64,000 nucleotides of DNA from Parelaphostrongylus tenuis (GCA_019055375.1 JAHQIW010006155.1:1-64000); one strand, 5' to 3'. Counted from the stretch's first letter, positions 31,994 to 42,159 are shown. The notes: generated by a model not told the origin, from the letters alone. Numbers and translations are program-made.

Positions 31994-33512
31994 ATGGCTA
32001 CACTTTTGAAAGCTTCCCTTATGATTTTGCTGCTAACTACAATCTCCATAGCGTTGGGATGCGGAGTGACACCGGCAGGTCAAAGTAATATACAGAAAAT
32101 GTTGTGGTGTGATAATGCTCTCGATCATAATTATTAATGAGAATTTAGCCAAATTAACTGAATCTAGCACCTCATCAGTATTTCGAAAGCTGTCACAATC
32201 CCACTGTATTGAAGTGAACATTGAATTTCTAATTGAGAGTGAAATATGGTTTTGAAAGATTGCTTAAATTTGTGACTCGATTTTGAGATAGGCACTGCAG
32301 AAACTAAGAGATATTATTGCAGCAAGCACTAGGAGTTTCACTGTCAGCGGCTTCACCTTGAATGTTGCCATGGCTTACGCGGGAAAGCCCGAATTTCGAC
32401 CCAGATTCCTGGAATTGCAGCTAGCAGGTATAGAGCCCAGGCATTCGTACAACGTCTTGTAATGCAGACAGTAAGTGTGCAACTCGATCTCAATTTTCTT
32501 CTTTACCTATTTCAGAAAGGCTTAGGAACGTGAGATTCGATTTCCTGACATTTTGTCAGCCTCTCAGTGCAAACATGGCTTGCATGACTTCACATGATTT
32601 GACTGGTAAAGGAATGATGTACAAACTCTTTGAATTAGTTCAAAAAGTTTCTTCTGCAGGTATTTGATGTTCTCGAAGCCAGGGTCGTAGCGCACTACTG
32701 CCTGATGCTGCTAATTTCGGCTATCTTGAGTCAACTCACGGTAAACGTTACTTACGAGCCTTTGAGATGTGAGACAGTCGTTAATAGCCCAATGGACAAC
32801 ACAGTAGAGCGTGCGTATTTAGCATTGGCATCCATTCAAATGATTCGAAGAGTAAGTATAACAGCTTATAAAGTGGAAGGCGGTGTGCCTATTGTGATAG
32901 AAAGAACGACTTGACAATTTTTCGAAAACTGGCAGAAATATTCTTAATTATCTGAGAACTATTGTAGTAGTAAAATCTTCATAATCCACTATCATGTTAC
33001 CGAATTTTCCATATTTTTCTGAGGAGTGCTGCAGTATTAAATGTATTCAGCTTTGATGACGAAAATCTTCGAAGAATGAAGGCAAATTGACTGTGTAACT
33101 TTCTTTGATACTTTTCGGCTTCGTTATTTCATGAAGGATATCATTCTAGAAGCTCATATTTCCTTATAGTCCAAGTTATGCATCCGAACTGCATCATCAT
33201 CGGCAACACGGTGACAGGACTATGCATTCCAGCAATGGATAAGAAAAAGTGTATGGAGCAAGACAGCATGAAGACAGCTGTTTCCGCCAATCACACGTCA
33301 ATATCAGGAACATTCTCGGTCTGACTTGCACTTTTCATGAGAAGTTCTGCCTTGAAAAGAGAAAAGACATTGCTGTACAGACCACAAACATCGTCATGGC
33401 TAATTGGTCAAGAGCGATGTGGCAAAATGTCGCGAACAGAGCGATTCGAGTGTTGCCATCGGGTCCATTTGGATCGAACTTCTTCGGCTCTGCTACTGTC
33501 GGTGGAAGCTGA
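31994..33512 (+). pseudogene. Unidentified secreted-protein family, copy 1
   Basis: I do not recognise the family. Exon 1 (31994-32084) encodes a clear signal peptide, MATLLKASLMILLLTTISIA, ending LGCGVTPAGQ. Exon 2 (32323-32470) gives STRSFTVSGFTLNVAMAYA; exon 3 (32660-32851) VFDVLE...ISAILSQL; exon 4 (from about 33170) NCIIIGNTVTGLC; a last exon (about 33390-33512) TTNIVMANWSRAMWQNVANR ending GGS and TGA. AATAAA follows at 33586. Exon 2 is 148 nt against 149 in copy 3, so a base is missing and the frame is lost at FRPRF|PGIAA. Exon 3 also has compensating shifts. A pseudogene unless these are assembly errors. Other copies: 38607-39451 and 55003-56066 (minus). Confidence 0.7.
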
Positions 33513-33809
33513 AACTGTAGTGCCATATGCTTGAACAATTTCTCCTTTAGTTAATCGATATCTTTTGTGTTCGTAATGCAACGATAATAAAGTGACAAGT
33601 CGCAGGAGCGTCAATCGCACATTGCAATGCAATAAATTTCACTGAGGTGTGCGACGTGGTGGATTTGAATGGATTCAGTGAAAAATTAAGGAGGAATTGA
33701 AATAAGTATTTATTTGCAAGTGACAGGAAACTATCAAGTAGTTTCTGAAAGTAATTTCTAATTTATTAGTATTTACGAAAAAGTAATATAAATAGTAATA
33801 GTATAGATC

Positions 33810-34140
33810 CTTTCATTATTATTTGAGCCAACATGCATGTGGTCTGGTAAAGGCTCTTGTACAGCCCGAGACACGTGTTTCGTCCTTACAGACTCATCAG
33901 CCGGGCAGAACCCGTCGTCTGTCGATCTTTTCATAGTCAGTTCTCTCGGTAGCGTCACACTCCTTATATATAGTTATCGACGACCTGCGCTTTACACTCT
34001 CTGTCAGGTGAAACATTCACCTAACACAGAGTGTTTTCGCACTCGATTGCTAGCTGGCTGGTATTTTATCATATTATACCTTTCCTTCGAGTGCTTTATT
34101 AAGACCACGCTCAAATTTCAGTAGATCCTTTCATTATTAT
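33810..34140 (-). mobile_element. Family A ribozyme repeat A5, best copy
   Basis: Complete unit: TTTCATTATTATTTGAGCC lead, head CATGCATGTGGTCTGG, intact hammerhead (33864-33906, minus), CTCGATTGCTAGCTGGCTGG, tail CTTTCCTTCGAGTGCTTTAT and GACCACGCTCAAATTTCA. It then repeats the lead ATCCTTTCATTATTAT at 34124-34139. The lead after the tail is the start of the next unit, so units join tail-to-head with a period near 316 bp. Confidence 0.85.
33864..33906 (-). ncRNA. Hammerhead ribozyme, family A, intact
   Basis: Minus strand, 5' to 3': stem I GCCCGG, core CTGATGA, stem II GTC-TGTAAG-GAC, GAAA, palindromic stem III CACGTG, TC completing the GTC cleavage triplet, stem I TCGGGC. Stem I pairs over 6 bp with one G-U at the core. 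Every invariant residue is present. The minimal palindromic stem III suggests action as a dimer, as known for PLE and retrozyme hammerheads. Confidence 0.88.
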
Positions 34141-34360
34141 ATATAAGTAGTGTGACGCTCCCGAGAGAACTGACTATGAAAAGATCGACAGACGACGGGT
34201 TTCTGCCCGGCTGATGATCTGTAAGGACGAAACACGTGTCTCGGGCTGTACAAGAGCCTTTACCAGACCACATGACATGTTGGCTCAAATAATAATGAAA
34301 GGATCTATTGAAATTTGAGCGTGGTCTTAATAAAGCACTCGAAGGAAAGGAGTAATTTCA
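34125..34360 (+). mobile_element. Family A ribozyme repeat A6, inverted partner of A5
   Basis: From about 34141 the sequence is the near-identical complement of 33822-33975: GACTATGAAAAGATCGACAG here versus CTGTCGATCTTTTCATAGTC in A5. It then runs through the head, the lead (AATAATAATGAAAGGATC at 34288-34306 on the complement) and into the tail of the next unit (GAAATTTGAGCGTGGTCTTA to about 34350). It therefore again spans a head-to-tail junction. Confidence 0.8.
34205..34246 (+). ncRNA. Hammerhead ribozyme, family A, one base short
   Basis: GCCCGG, CTGATGA, TCTGTAAGGAC, GAAA, CACGTG, TC, TCGGGC. Identical to the A5 ribozyme except that the G after TGATGA is missing, which removes the closing base pair of stem II. 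Confidence 0.75.
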
Positions 34361-34477
34361 ATATTTTTCTTGGTGATTTCTATGAGCAAACATGCCATTT
34401 ATGTTTGTGGTAATTGAACTAAGTGATTGATGAAATATGGAGATTAAGAGTGCAATCACGTATAAGACAGAGGTACA

Positions 34478-34727
34478 ACGATGCGTCACGCATTCTTCTT
34501 CAAGTTTTAACTCCGTTTGAGATGAGTGAATGCATATTCGGCCTTTACAATGACTCGCGGTGTCCTCCCGCTGTATATAGTCAGTGCTACGGACAAATCT
34601 GCCATTAGCTCGCTACTACTTATCGACCCCGGAGCGATGGATGGCTTGGTAAGCAGTAAGCGCGAGATCGCACCATCGACCTTGTGTGCGACGTAAAGCA
34701 CCTCTAACCAAGCGCTAAATGCGCTCT
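34478..34727 (-). mobile_element. SINE S5 (tRNA-derived)
   Basis: Minus-strand copy with head AGCGCATTTAGCGCTTGG and B-box-like GGTGCGATCTC near 34665-34675. The middle is shortened relative to S6. Confidence 0.75.
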
Positions 34728-35421
34728 AAATGAACGATGTCGATAAATGACCACTTTTTATACTCCACTTACTCATGTCTTGAGGACTTCAGTACTATTG
34801 ACTCACTGGGAACAATTCCGTCACTCTACAAATACGTTTTTGTTCATAATCATGTAGACTAGTCGGCAAATGAAAACAAATATTCGTTAATCATGTGAGC
34901 TTGCTATTTTCTTGAGATTTGTGGAGGCGCCCACTTTTGATGAGAGAATTTTGAATTGTTAAATAAGAAAATGTTTGTAGCCCGAGGAATACTAAACTCC
35001 TCCGTTTTTACGTTGACAGTTTTGAGAATATTAGGTGCGCTTCTTATTGATGGTAATTCGTTTTGAATTGAGTAAATTTCTCATGATGTAATGCCAAATG
35101 TTCCTAAAGGCTTAGGCTAGTTCAACCTATAACGATGCTTGACGAAGTCGAAAACATAGTATCAAAGCCGAGCGCTTTGTTTCCCTTTTGGAAGGGATGC
35201 AGTACTATTTCGCTGACAAATTTGATCACAATGATTTGCATTTGAAAGCACAGAAGACCTGATGCTGCTGGGTTTCGGTGTCACACCGCCAGTTTTCACT
35301 AGCATTTCTTATAATTTTGTCTGTGTCACAGTAGCGAAGCACAGGTTTTGCCATCACTCTTACTCGTTATATACATATATGGTTTTGCTCTTTTTTGTTA
35401 TCTATTTGTTTTTTGACTTTG
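34728..35421. other. Unrecognised DNA
   Basis: No gene or repeat recognised between two SINEs. Confidence 0.4.
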
Positions 35422-35752
35422 TATAATCTGTGGGAGAGCGCATGTGGCGCAGTGGTTAGAGGTGCCCTGCGTAGCACACGAGGTCAATGGTTCGATCTCG
35501 CGCTCATGGCCCACTAAGCCATCCATCCCTCCGGGGTCGGTAAATTGGTACCAGGCAGGTCTCAGACTTGTCTGGGAGGATGAGCAGCACTGACTCGGTT
35601 CAGCGGGAGGCCACCGCCAGTCATTGTAAAGGCCAGATATGCATCCAATCACCTCAAACGAAGTTAGAAATTGAAGTCGAATGCATGGCGCATCCCTAAG
35701 GGATTGATCAACGCCGAGAGCTTTATCTTTTTATCCTTTATAATCTGTGGGA
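35422..35752 (+). mobile_element. SINE S6 (tRNA-derived), complete with 14-bp TSD
   Basis: A perfect 14-bp direct repeat TATAATCTGTGGGA (35422-35435 and 35739-35752) brackets a 303-bp element. The head is tRNA-like: GAGCGCATGTGGCGCAGTGG (A box), then GGTTCGATCTCGCGCTC (B box plus 3' acceptor strand, about 35489-35506), where GAGCGC pairs with GCGCTC. The tRNA-unrelated body runs to CTTTATCTTTTTATCCTT. An RNA polymerase III promoter is implied by the two boxes. Seven copies occur in the window: S1-S7 at 1, 4027, 18758, 27842, 34478, 35436 and 59222. Confidence 0.95.
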
Positions 35753-36094
35753 CATTAATCCTATTGGATGAGAAATTTGAGGAGTCGTATGCATTTGTAG
35801 TTTCTTCAATAAAATTTTTCTGATGCAACCTACGTGCCTGTAGAATACTCGAATTTCTTCATTATTCATTTCTGTGTTATTTGTTCTGGTGTGGAATGAT
35901 CATAGGTTCGGTGATTATCATGTTTTTGAAGAAAAAGAGTTTGACATTGTAATGCTCCCCAAGACCGATTATCTACTAATTTCGGCATGCTTCAGTGATT
36001 CCTTATGCTCTTCTTAAGCCACACTCGAGGTTTCATAATATTATTTATTTGAACCACTGACGTTCTGGCAGTTTCACAAAGATTCTAGAGGCCT
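35753..36094. other. Unrecognised DNA
   Basis: 340 bp without recognisable gene or repeat. Confidence 0.4.
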
Positions 36095-36430
36095 GATAAT
36101 GATATTATGAGAAAGCATGTGGTTTGTATAGGGCAACTTACAGAGCCCGATACACGTGTTTCAATCTTGACAGTCTCATCAGTCTGGCGGTCCTTCGTCT
36201 TTAGCCCGTCCTCTCGTGGAACCCATCCCGATACTAAAAGTAGGCTACGACGAGCATTTTACACGATCCATCATGTGAAAGTATCACTGAATGGAAAGTG
36301 CTGTACACTCGATTGCTCTCGGCTTGATATCCTTCGTTTCGAGTGCTTTCTTAAGACCACGCTCAAATTTCAATATGGGTGATAATGATTTTCTGAGCGA
36401 CGCATGAGGTTTGTTGTTGGGCAACTTATA
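36095..36430 (-). mobile_element. Family A ribozyme repeat A7 plus start of next unit
   Basis: Head GAAAGCATGTGGTTTG (36111), hammerhead, CTCGATTGCTCTCGGCT (36307-36323), tail TTCGTTTCGAGTGCTTTCTT and CACGCTCAAATTTCAATATG. A second head (GAGCGACGCATGAGGTTTG, about 36396) follows after GGGTGATAATGATTTTCT. Head-to-head distance is about 288 bp. Confidence 0.8.
36145..36190 (-). ncRNA. Hammerhead ribozyme, family A, core intact
   Basis: Minus strand: CCGCCAGA, CTGATGA, stem II GAC-loop-ATT (weakened), GAAA, CACGTG, TA, TCGGGC. All invariant residues present with a GTA cleavage triplet. Stem I has one or two mismatches (GCCAGA against TCGGGC). Confidence 0.72.
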
Positions 36431-36434
36431 TTTT

Positions 36435-36830
36435 ATGAGAGTGGAAAGATTTTAGAAGCATTTTGGATTACTACTACTAATCCAACCATGAACCGCGGGA
36501 AGGAATGCCTCGTAATTACACGTGCTATGAGTCAGTATGCAAAACAGTTTCTTAATGAGTGAGGTACATTACGAGTCCATGTGATCTCTGCCCGGTGGTC
36601 TCCACTTGAATAACTAGTGGAAGAGTTATAGAAAGCGGTGAGTATGTTGATAGTTGATGCTGAGCTTGATGTGATCGAAACCTGGATCTGGTGATTTTTC
36701 TAAAAGAGTAATGAATGCGCTCGAGTGACTGGATTGTAGACGACCTGATCTTTCCACTCCATGAAGAAAGCGAAACTACCTATACGTCAGCTGTCTCATA
36801 AAATGGTGTTTTAGGGCGTTGTGTCTGATT
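36435..36830 (+). mobile_element. PLE 3' region fragment
   Basis: Follows the order of the PLE fragment at 38090-38480: ACTACTAATCCAACCATGAA, CCTCGTAATTACACG, ATGAGTCAGTA, AGAAAGCGGTGAGTATGTT, GATGTGATCGAAACCTGGAT, then GACCTGATCTTTCCA and a decayed ATGAAGAAAGCGAAAC motif (about 36760-36775). No coding domain is left. Confidence 0.5.
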
Positions 36831-37029
36831 TAAGAAGAAAGTAAGGGAGTAGCCTAATGCTTCAGTTTTATCATGGATGTAAACTGTGACAAAACATTTT
36901 AGCCGCTAGGTAAGGGACTTACGTCACAAAATTTCAGAACAGTGTCATACAGATCGAAATTTTCTACTGTCAATAAAACATAGATCAAATCATGAATCCA
37001 ATAAAAAAGCAGTTGATCATACTACGTTA

Positions 37030-37700
37030 TCGACGATGCGCCCTGTACGGCTCATACTTAATGAGTAATAATTTAGCCTTTTGACTTTCGACATAAACAT
37101 ATCTGTACCTGAAAGTGCGCTTTAGAGTGCACTTCGATAATAGGTCCAAAAGTTTTCCTTGTTTAGGAAGTGCTCTAGGGACCGAAAGAGCTAATAGCTA
37201 GACGCAAAAGTCAGGACTGTACGGCGGATGATGCAGCGGCTCCCAGCCCACCTCTGTCAGCTTCATCTTTGTCAATTTCGCGACATGAATCCCTGTGTTT
37301 TTATTTGCACATTGCTACACGTCGGCATGATAGGGTCCGACCGCAGCAGGTTAGATACTCACAGTAGCGCTTGGCCTTGATCGTTTCTCAGGCTGGCAGC
37401 TAGTTAGTTCCCAGTGAATCAGCCAAGTCCGGTCTCAAAGATAATGAGCATGACGGCCCCTCGACAAACTTCGCATGGCCATCCGGAACGCAGCTGGCTT
37501 TTCGTGTTGGTAGTACCAGCGCGAAACTCAGCGAAGAACCGAAGCACTGTTCTTCTGGACCCAAATCCTTGAGCCTCTGCACGGTTGATACCTGCACAAT
37601 GCGGTATTGATTTGTTGCCTAAGAGATTGCAGTAATCTGTTCGCGCTGATGGCGCATTTTTTAGATAGTGTTGTTAAGCAACTTTTTTTATAACTTGGCT
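37030..37700. other. Unrecognised DNA, possibly decayed PLE body
   Basis: It lies directly upstream of a GIY-YIG fragment where the PLE reverse transcriptase C-terminus would be expected, but I can read no reverse-transcriptase motif in any frame. Confidence 0.25.
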
Positions 37701-38510
37701 TTCGTTGTTCGAAAAGAGTAGGCTTAGAGCATCTGGTGTCAGTAACAGAAATACCACCAAATACTCTTCGGTGCCAATTAGTTCCTAGTCGTTTACATGA
37801 CCACCTTTGCATCAAGAAAAACTGCCGAATAAGACCTTACGGCAGAGACGGTGATTGCATGAGCGTAGGCACAGTGTACCTAATCTCTTGCAAAGCGTGC
37901 AATGATAAATATATTGGCGAAATGGGTAGGCCGCTCCATGCTCGCATAGAAGAACATCTAGCTGATATGCGCCATACTAGAAAAGCGCCCCGTTATATAT
38001 GCATAGAGCCCAAAAGCATGCCGGATGATTTGATGTAGAGGTCACCATTTTTGAGCAGGAGCAAAATCATCAGCGCGAAAGATACTTGAGGTGTTCTGAA
38101 TATACACGACTAATCCAGCTATGAATCGCAGGGAAAAAAGCCTCGTAATCACCCGTGATATGAGTCAGTACATTAGACTGTTGTTTTGATGGGTATAGTG
38201 CATTACTGGCCTATGTGATTACCGTTCCGTTGTTCTTCACCTGTTCATTCAGTGGAAGACATATAATAAAAGCGGTGAGTATGTTTGAGGTTGACTTTGT
38301 GCTTGATGCGATCGAAATCTAGGTCTGACAATTCTCTCTAAAGAAGTGAAGGAAAAGTTTGACTGATTGGGTTGTTAAAAGTGATGGAAAAGTGTGACTG
38401 ATTAGACTGTAAAACAACATTGACCTTTCCAGGTTCTGACGAAGGCGACCTGCCGAAACGTTAGCTGTTTGGTCGTGTGAATAAAGTTTGGATTTAATAC
38501 CTCGTGTTTC
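37700..38510 (+). pseudogene. Penelope-like element: GIY-YIG endonuclease end and 3' tail
   Basis: PLEs are telomerase-related retroelements whose protein ends in a GIY-YIG nuclease. The frame 37736-38038 reads VTEIPPNTLRCQLVPSRLHD, then C-R-I-R-P-Y-GRDGDC, and GTVYLISCKACNDKYIGEMG followed by RPLHARIEEHLADM. This has the GT-V-Y and Y-I-G-E motifs and the Cys pair typical of PLE linkers. A stop at 38036 truncates it. The non-coding tail runs to the motif AGGTTCTGACGAAGGCGACC-TGCCGAAACGTTAGC (38431-38465), which resembles a hammerhead with one extra A before stem II. No reverse transcriptase is preserved upstream. Confidence 0.8.
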
Positions 38511-38606
38511 GTTCAAGAAGAAAGAAAGAAATAAGAATTACTGCAGCATGCCGAGGTTGATAGACAATTGGTCTTGGGATTTGTTACAAGATAATATTTG
38601 TTCCAG

Positions 38607-39451
38607 ATCTTTTATATTCTTGAACGTCAAGGTATTAGCGCGCTCCTTCCTTATGAAGTAATCTCAGGAATTTTAGGCCAAGTTCGTACTCAAATCACCT
38701 ACAAACCAACGAGTTGCGAAATGGTTGTAAGCCTAGAGATGATGAGTGGGTCTTCATTATGGAGCAACTACTTGAATGATTGCAGGCAAAATAACAGCCA
38801 CTTGAATAGCGCAAATGTGTTCATGAAATCCCAAATGAAAAATAAACAAGCAATAATTAGGGAACTACTAGAAGATGTCTTAAATTATAATGAAAGCTAT
38901 CCAAGCGGCACGGAAAGTGGAATTTTCAACTTGATGCTATTCTCGAACAATTCTCTCATCTCTTCCTGAGAATGATATTGCATTTTGTGGGCCACGTTGA
39001 AAGGTCATAAAACTAGAATAAAATTGACGCTCTAAACTGCTTTCAACTTACTCTATTTCATACTTTAATGGAAGAATATGTTTTCTAAGCCTCAAAGTTT
39101 CTCGCAGCCGCAGAAGATGATGTATCAAACTGTATAATTGTCGGCAACACAGTGACGGAAATTTGTGCTGGAAAGAAGGCCAATAAATGTGATTTGGCAG
39201 CAAATCATGTAAATATAACGCTTGTACCAATAATCACACTTCATTATCAGGAGCACTCTCGGTTTGAACTGCCTTCGTCCTTGTAAAAGTTCGCATTCAA
39301 AGGAAAAAATTGCTAGACCACAGACATCATCATGGCGAATTGGTCGAAAGCGATGTGGCAAAATGTAATGAACAGAGCTATGCGAGTATTGACGTCGGAT
39401 CCATTTGGATCGCACTTCTTAGCGGCAAATGGCATAATTGGCGGAAGTTGA
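38607..39451 (+). pseudogene. Unidentified secreted-protein family, copy 2 (5' truncated)
   Basis: It starts at exon 3 after a TTCCAG acceptor: IFYILERQGISALLPYEVIS then GILGQVRTQITYKPTSCEMV (38607-38730). A further exon (from about 39107) gives AEDDVSNCIIVGNTVTEICA, KKANKCDLAANHVNITLV. A last exon (about 39310-39451) gives TTDIIMANWSKAMWQNVMNR, AMRVLTSDPFGSHFLA and TGA. Signal-peptide exon 1 and exon 2 are missing; PLE sequence lies in their place up to about 38510. A shift after NITLVP loses the conserved ISGTLSV segment. Probably a pseudogene. Confidence 0.65.
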
Positions 39452-39734
39452 AGTATCTATGATGTATTTGTAACAAATGTTTTTGTTTTAACCGATATTT
39501 GCAGCACCGACAAAGTTATGTCAAATCACATAAGCATCGATTAGTCGATGTATTACCATAATGGAAAGAGCACAATGTGATGGTATCACACTGGGTGTTT
39601 TTCTGCACGAAGCAACTGAGAAAGGTAAAAATATAAAACCACATGAACTCTCTGCATAAAGTTGGAGAAGAGGTTCGGCACTTTTTTGTTATCAGAGAAG
39701 GCTCACTGAGGGGGTTTTTTGCTGGACAAAAAAT

Positions 39735-39860
39735 CGTCGGTATACAAAGATATGCGATACAAGAACTTCAAGGGCGACCACCTAAACGTTGGACGGACCT
39801 GCTCGTTAAAAGAATCAAGGAGCTGTACTCCGCGCTGCCGATACTTTTCAGATCACGATA
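39735..39860 (+). mobile_element. RTE EN-RT C-terminal scrap
   Basis: QGRPPKRWTDLLVKRIKEL matches the GRPLTRWSDFFTKAMEE region near the C-terminus of the RTE protein (about 24395-24450). The lineage (RTE-1 or RTE-2) cannot be decided from so little. Confidence 0.6.
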
Positions 39861-40029
39861 AGACACTTGCAGAACTGCTGCGTTTAAATTAGAAAACCGT
39901 CACAGATGGCTATCGCTTAGCAAAAGGACAAACAAACATGTTCTGGAGTCCGCACAATTAGTGAAGACGAAATACGCCGTTCAAATGCACTTGACTTTGG
40001 CTATCAAACAATTGCCAACAATTTTTATT

Positions 40030-40112
40030 ATACCTTTATTTCGAGTGCTTTATTAAGACCACGCTCAAATTTCAATATATCCTTTCATTATTATTTGAGC
40101 CAAAAAAAATCT
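40030..40112 (-). mobile_element. Family A ribozyme repeat, tail-to-head junction scrap
   Basis: CCTTTATTTCGAGTGCTTTA, GACCACGCTCAAATTTCAAT, then ATCCTTTCATTATTATTTGA: the end of one unit fused to the lead of the next, as in A5/A6. Nothing else of the unit remains. Confidence 0.65.
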
Positions 40113-40669
40113 TACCATAGGAAAAATACGATCTTACCAAAGGGGTCGAGCAGGGCGAAAGTAGCTAAAAAAAACCGTGGTCCATCCAATTCTCCTTCGC
40201 ATACCATAGCTATGAACAAAGGATTCAAATGATTGAAAAGAATGGCATGGTAAATGGAATTTTGTCTTGGCTGGAAATACCGTTTCAGGTTGTGTCATTT
40301 TCTCCAAGCCTGTCTCCGGAAGCTATATTTTTGTACCCATTGGAAGTGTATATCTGCTGAGCCAGTTTTAGAAATTATACCTTCTCCTCTCTTCCTGTAC
40401 ACACATTAGATTCTGCGTGGAAAATGTCTTTTGCAACAGCTTTCAAAAAATGGCTATTATTACAAGCACAAATAGGGCGTCTATATTTAACATGTTTCGA
40501 ACAACATCCACTGTGTACATACAAGAGAAGAAAGTAGAATTACCAAATTTGACTCGCCAGATAGACTTAACCGACAAGCACAGAGCTACACTAAGCACCC
40601 CGCTACGCCTGCACATGACAAGAACACATAGAGATCGATTTCAAAGTAGAAATCACCGTTATGGCACTA

Positions 40670-41020
40670 GATATAACCTCAGCACATGTGATTTTGGAAG
40701 CATTTTGGACATACAAGCATAAACCACAGGTAGGAATGTCTCTTTATCACAAGTGATTATGGCAGACTATATGAGACTAGTACTTTGATGTCAAAGATAC
40801 ATTCGCATTCCATGCGACCGCTGCACGCTTGGAACTGGGCAACTTAGTAGATCGGTGAGTAGGTTCAGAAAGCAGTTATAGACTGATGCCGCGGTGCATC
40901 CAGATTCGGTGATCTTTTCCAGTTTGAGCATTGGAGATAACTGGCCAACTGGACTGTGGATAATTTGGTATTTTCAGGCCCGGTGGGAAGGAGAAAGTGC
41001 GGAAAGGTCATCTTATCGAA
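40670..41020 (+). mobile_element. PLE 3' region fragment, weak
   Basis: GATCGGTGAGTAGGTTCAGA, CATCCAGATTCGGTGATCTT, CAACTGGACTGTGGATAATT echo the PLE tail order at 38270-38430. The terminal motif is decayed to CAGGCCCGGTGGGAAGGAG. The preceding open frame (40417-40722) is not recognised. Confidence 0.35.
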
Positions 41021-41571
41021 TAAATCGTGCACTGCGACAACCACGCTTTTGGCTTACTTAGTGAAGACGAAGAGTTATTGAAGAACGCCGAGGATAGTAT
41101 ATAGTCGATATTGGTGAATATTACTCACAGTTTATTGCGTATAAGAGTACCTATTTACTTGTGTGAGATGACGTTTTAACCTGCTTGAAGATTAGACGGC
41201 TAAATGGATTGCAGATGGGAGCTGATGCTGCTGGTGCTTAAACCAAATATTCAAATATAATGCGAAATATGGATTTCTTTGTACAGACACTCTCCCACTT
41301 TCCATGTCGCTCGAACTTGATATCAAGAAGCCTCAAGGTTTTTCACGACGATGTTTTTACTCACAACGCAAGCCTCTGCCGGCTACATCAAAACCGCCAC
41401 CGTTAGTCTCTTTGCATGTAATCTCACACGAGTGCTTGTTCGACTTTTTTGACTTCTCGTCTAAGTTTTCTTTTATACGAGCATGAATTAGTTTATGCCA
41501 GTGTGAAGAAAAAATCTCCAGTTGAATAACAATATACCCAATAATGTGAAGTGCTGTGCAAAAGCATTTGC

Positions 41572-41640
41572 GCCGGCAGGAATTCGAACCTGATATCACT
41601 CTTTCCGGGAACGTGTGCTGAACCGAGAGTTACGCCAAAT
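41572..41640 (-). other. tRNA-like remnant
   Basis: Minus strand: TAACTCTCGGTTCAGCACAC then ATCAGGTTCGAATTCCTGCC, with a near-perfect B box (GGTTCGAATTCC) in a 4-bp T-arm. The acceptor and anticodon stems do not fold convincingly, so I take it as a tRNA-derived SINE remnant rather than a tRNA gene. Confidence 0.4.
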
Positions 41641-41799
41641 AATAGTAGCAACGAGAACGACGTTGTTTCAAACTTAGACGAGAAGATCCTTTGAAACTAC
41701 CTTCTATAAAGAATGATTTAAGCAAAGTTATAAAAAGCCGATCAAGAAACAGTGGTCTGCAATATTTGGTAAGAATCATAGAAATTCCTCTTGTTAACT

Positions 41800-42150
41800 T
41801 ACAGCGCCAGTTGGTTCGAAACCGCTTGTAGACCGTTTTGTGTAAGAATGAAAACTGTGTAAGAATGTATGCCCTAATGGTAGAGAAGGAGATTGCATAA
41901 GTCGAGTGCAGTTATACCTGATCTCGTTAACAGCATGCGATGACGAATACATTGGCGAGGTAGGAAGACCACATTGGATCCGCGTCAAAGAACACTTAGA
42001 TGGGAAAGACAACAGCAAAGCAAGTAAGCTTTTGAGGGCACACAGAGTGGAAAAAACATAACGATACGGCTTTTGATGTGGTGGTGAAATTTTTGGGGCA
42101 GGAGTCAAGAACATCAAGAGAGAGAGAATACCTACTCAGTGTAAGTTTTG
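41800..42150 (+). pseudogene. PLE GIY-YIG endonuclease fragment
   Basis: In broken frame: ECMPNGREGDCISRVQLYLI, LTACDDEYIGEVGRPHWIRV, KEHLDGKDNSKAS. Matches the linker plus GIY-YIG core of the 37736-38038 copy, with a stop upstream and loss of GTVY to RVQLY. Confidence 0.75.
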
Positions 42151-42159
42151 AATAAAGAA

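Noticed and set aside
33335..33632. Minus-strand open frames opposite the last exon of family copy 1.
   Set aside because: The plus-strand frame is conserved in three copies (MANWSxAMWQN), whereas the minus frames are shadows.
40417..40722. 101-codon open frame on the plus strand.
   Set aside because: No recognisable domain, no splice support, and adjacent to PLE debris; could be chance.
41572..41640. Possible tRNA gene on the minus strand.
   Set aside because: The B box is good, but acceptor and anticodon stems do not pair, so it is listed only as a tRNA-like remnant.
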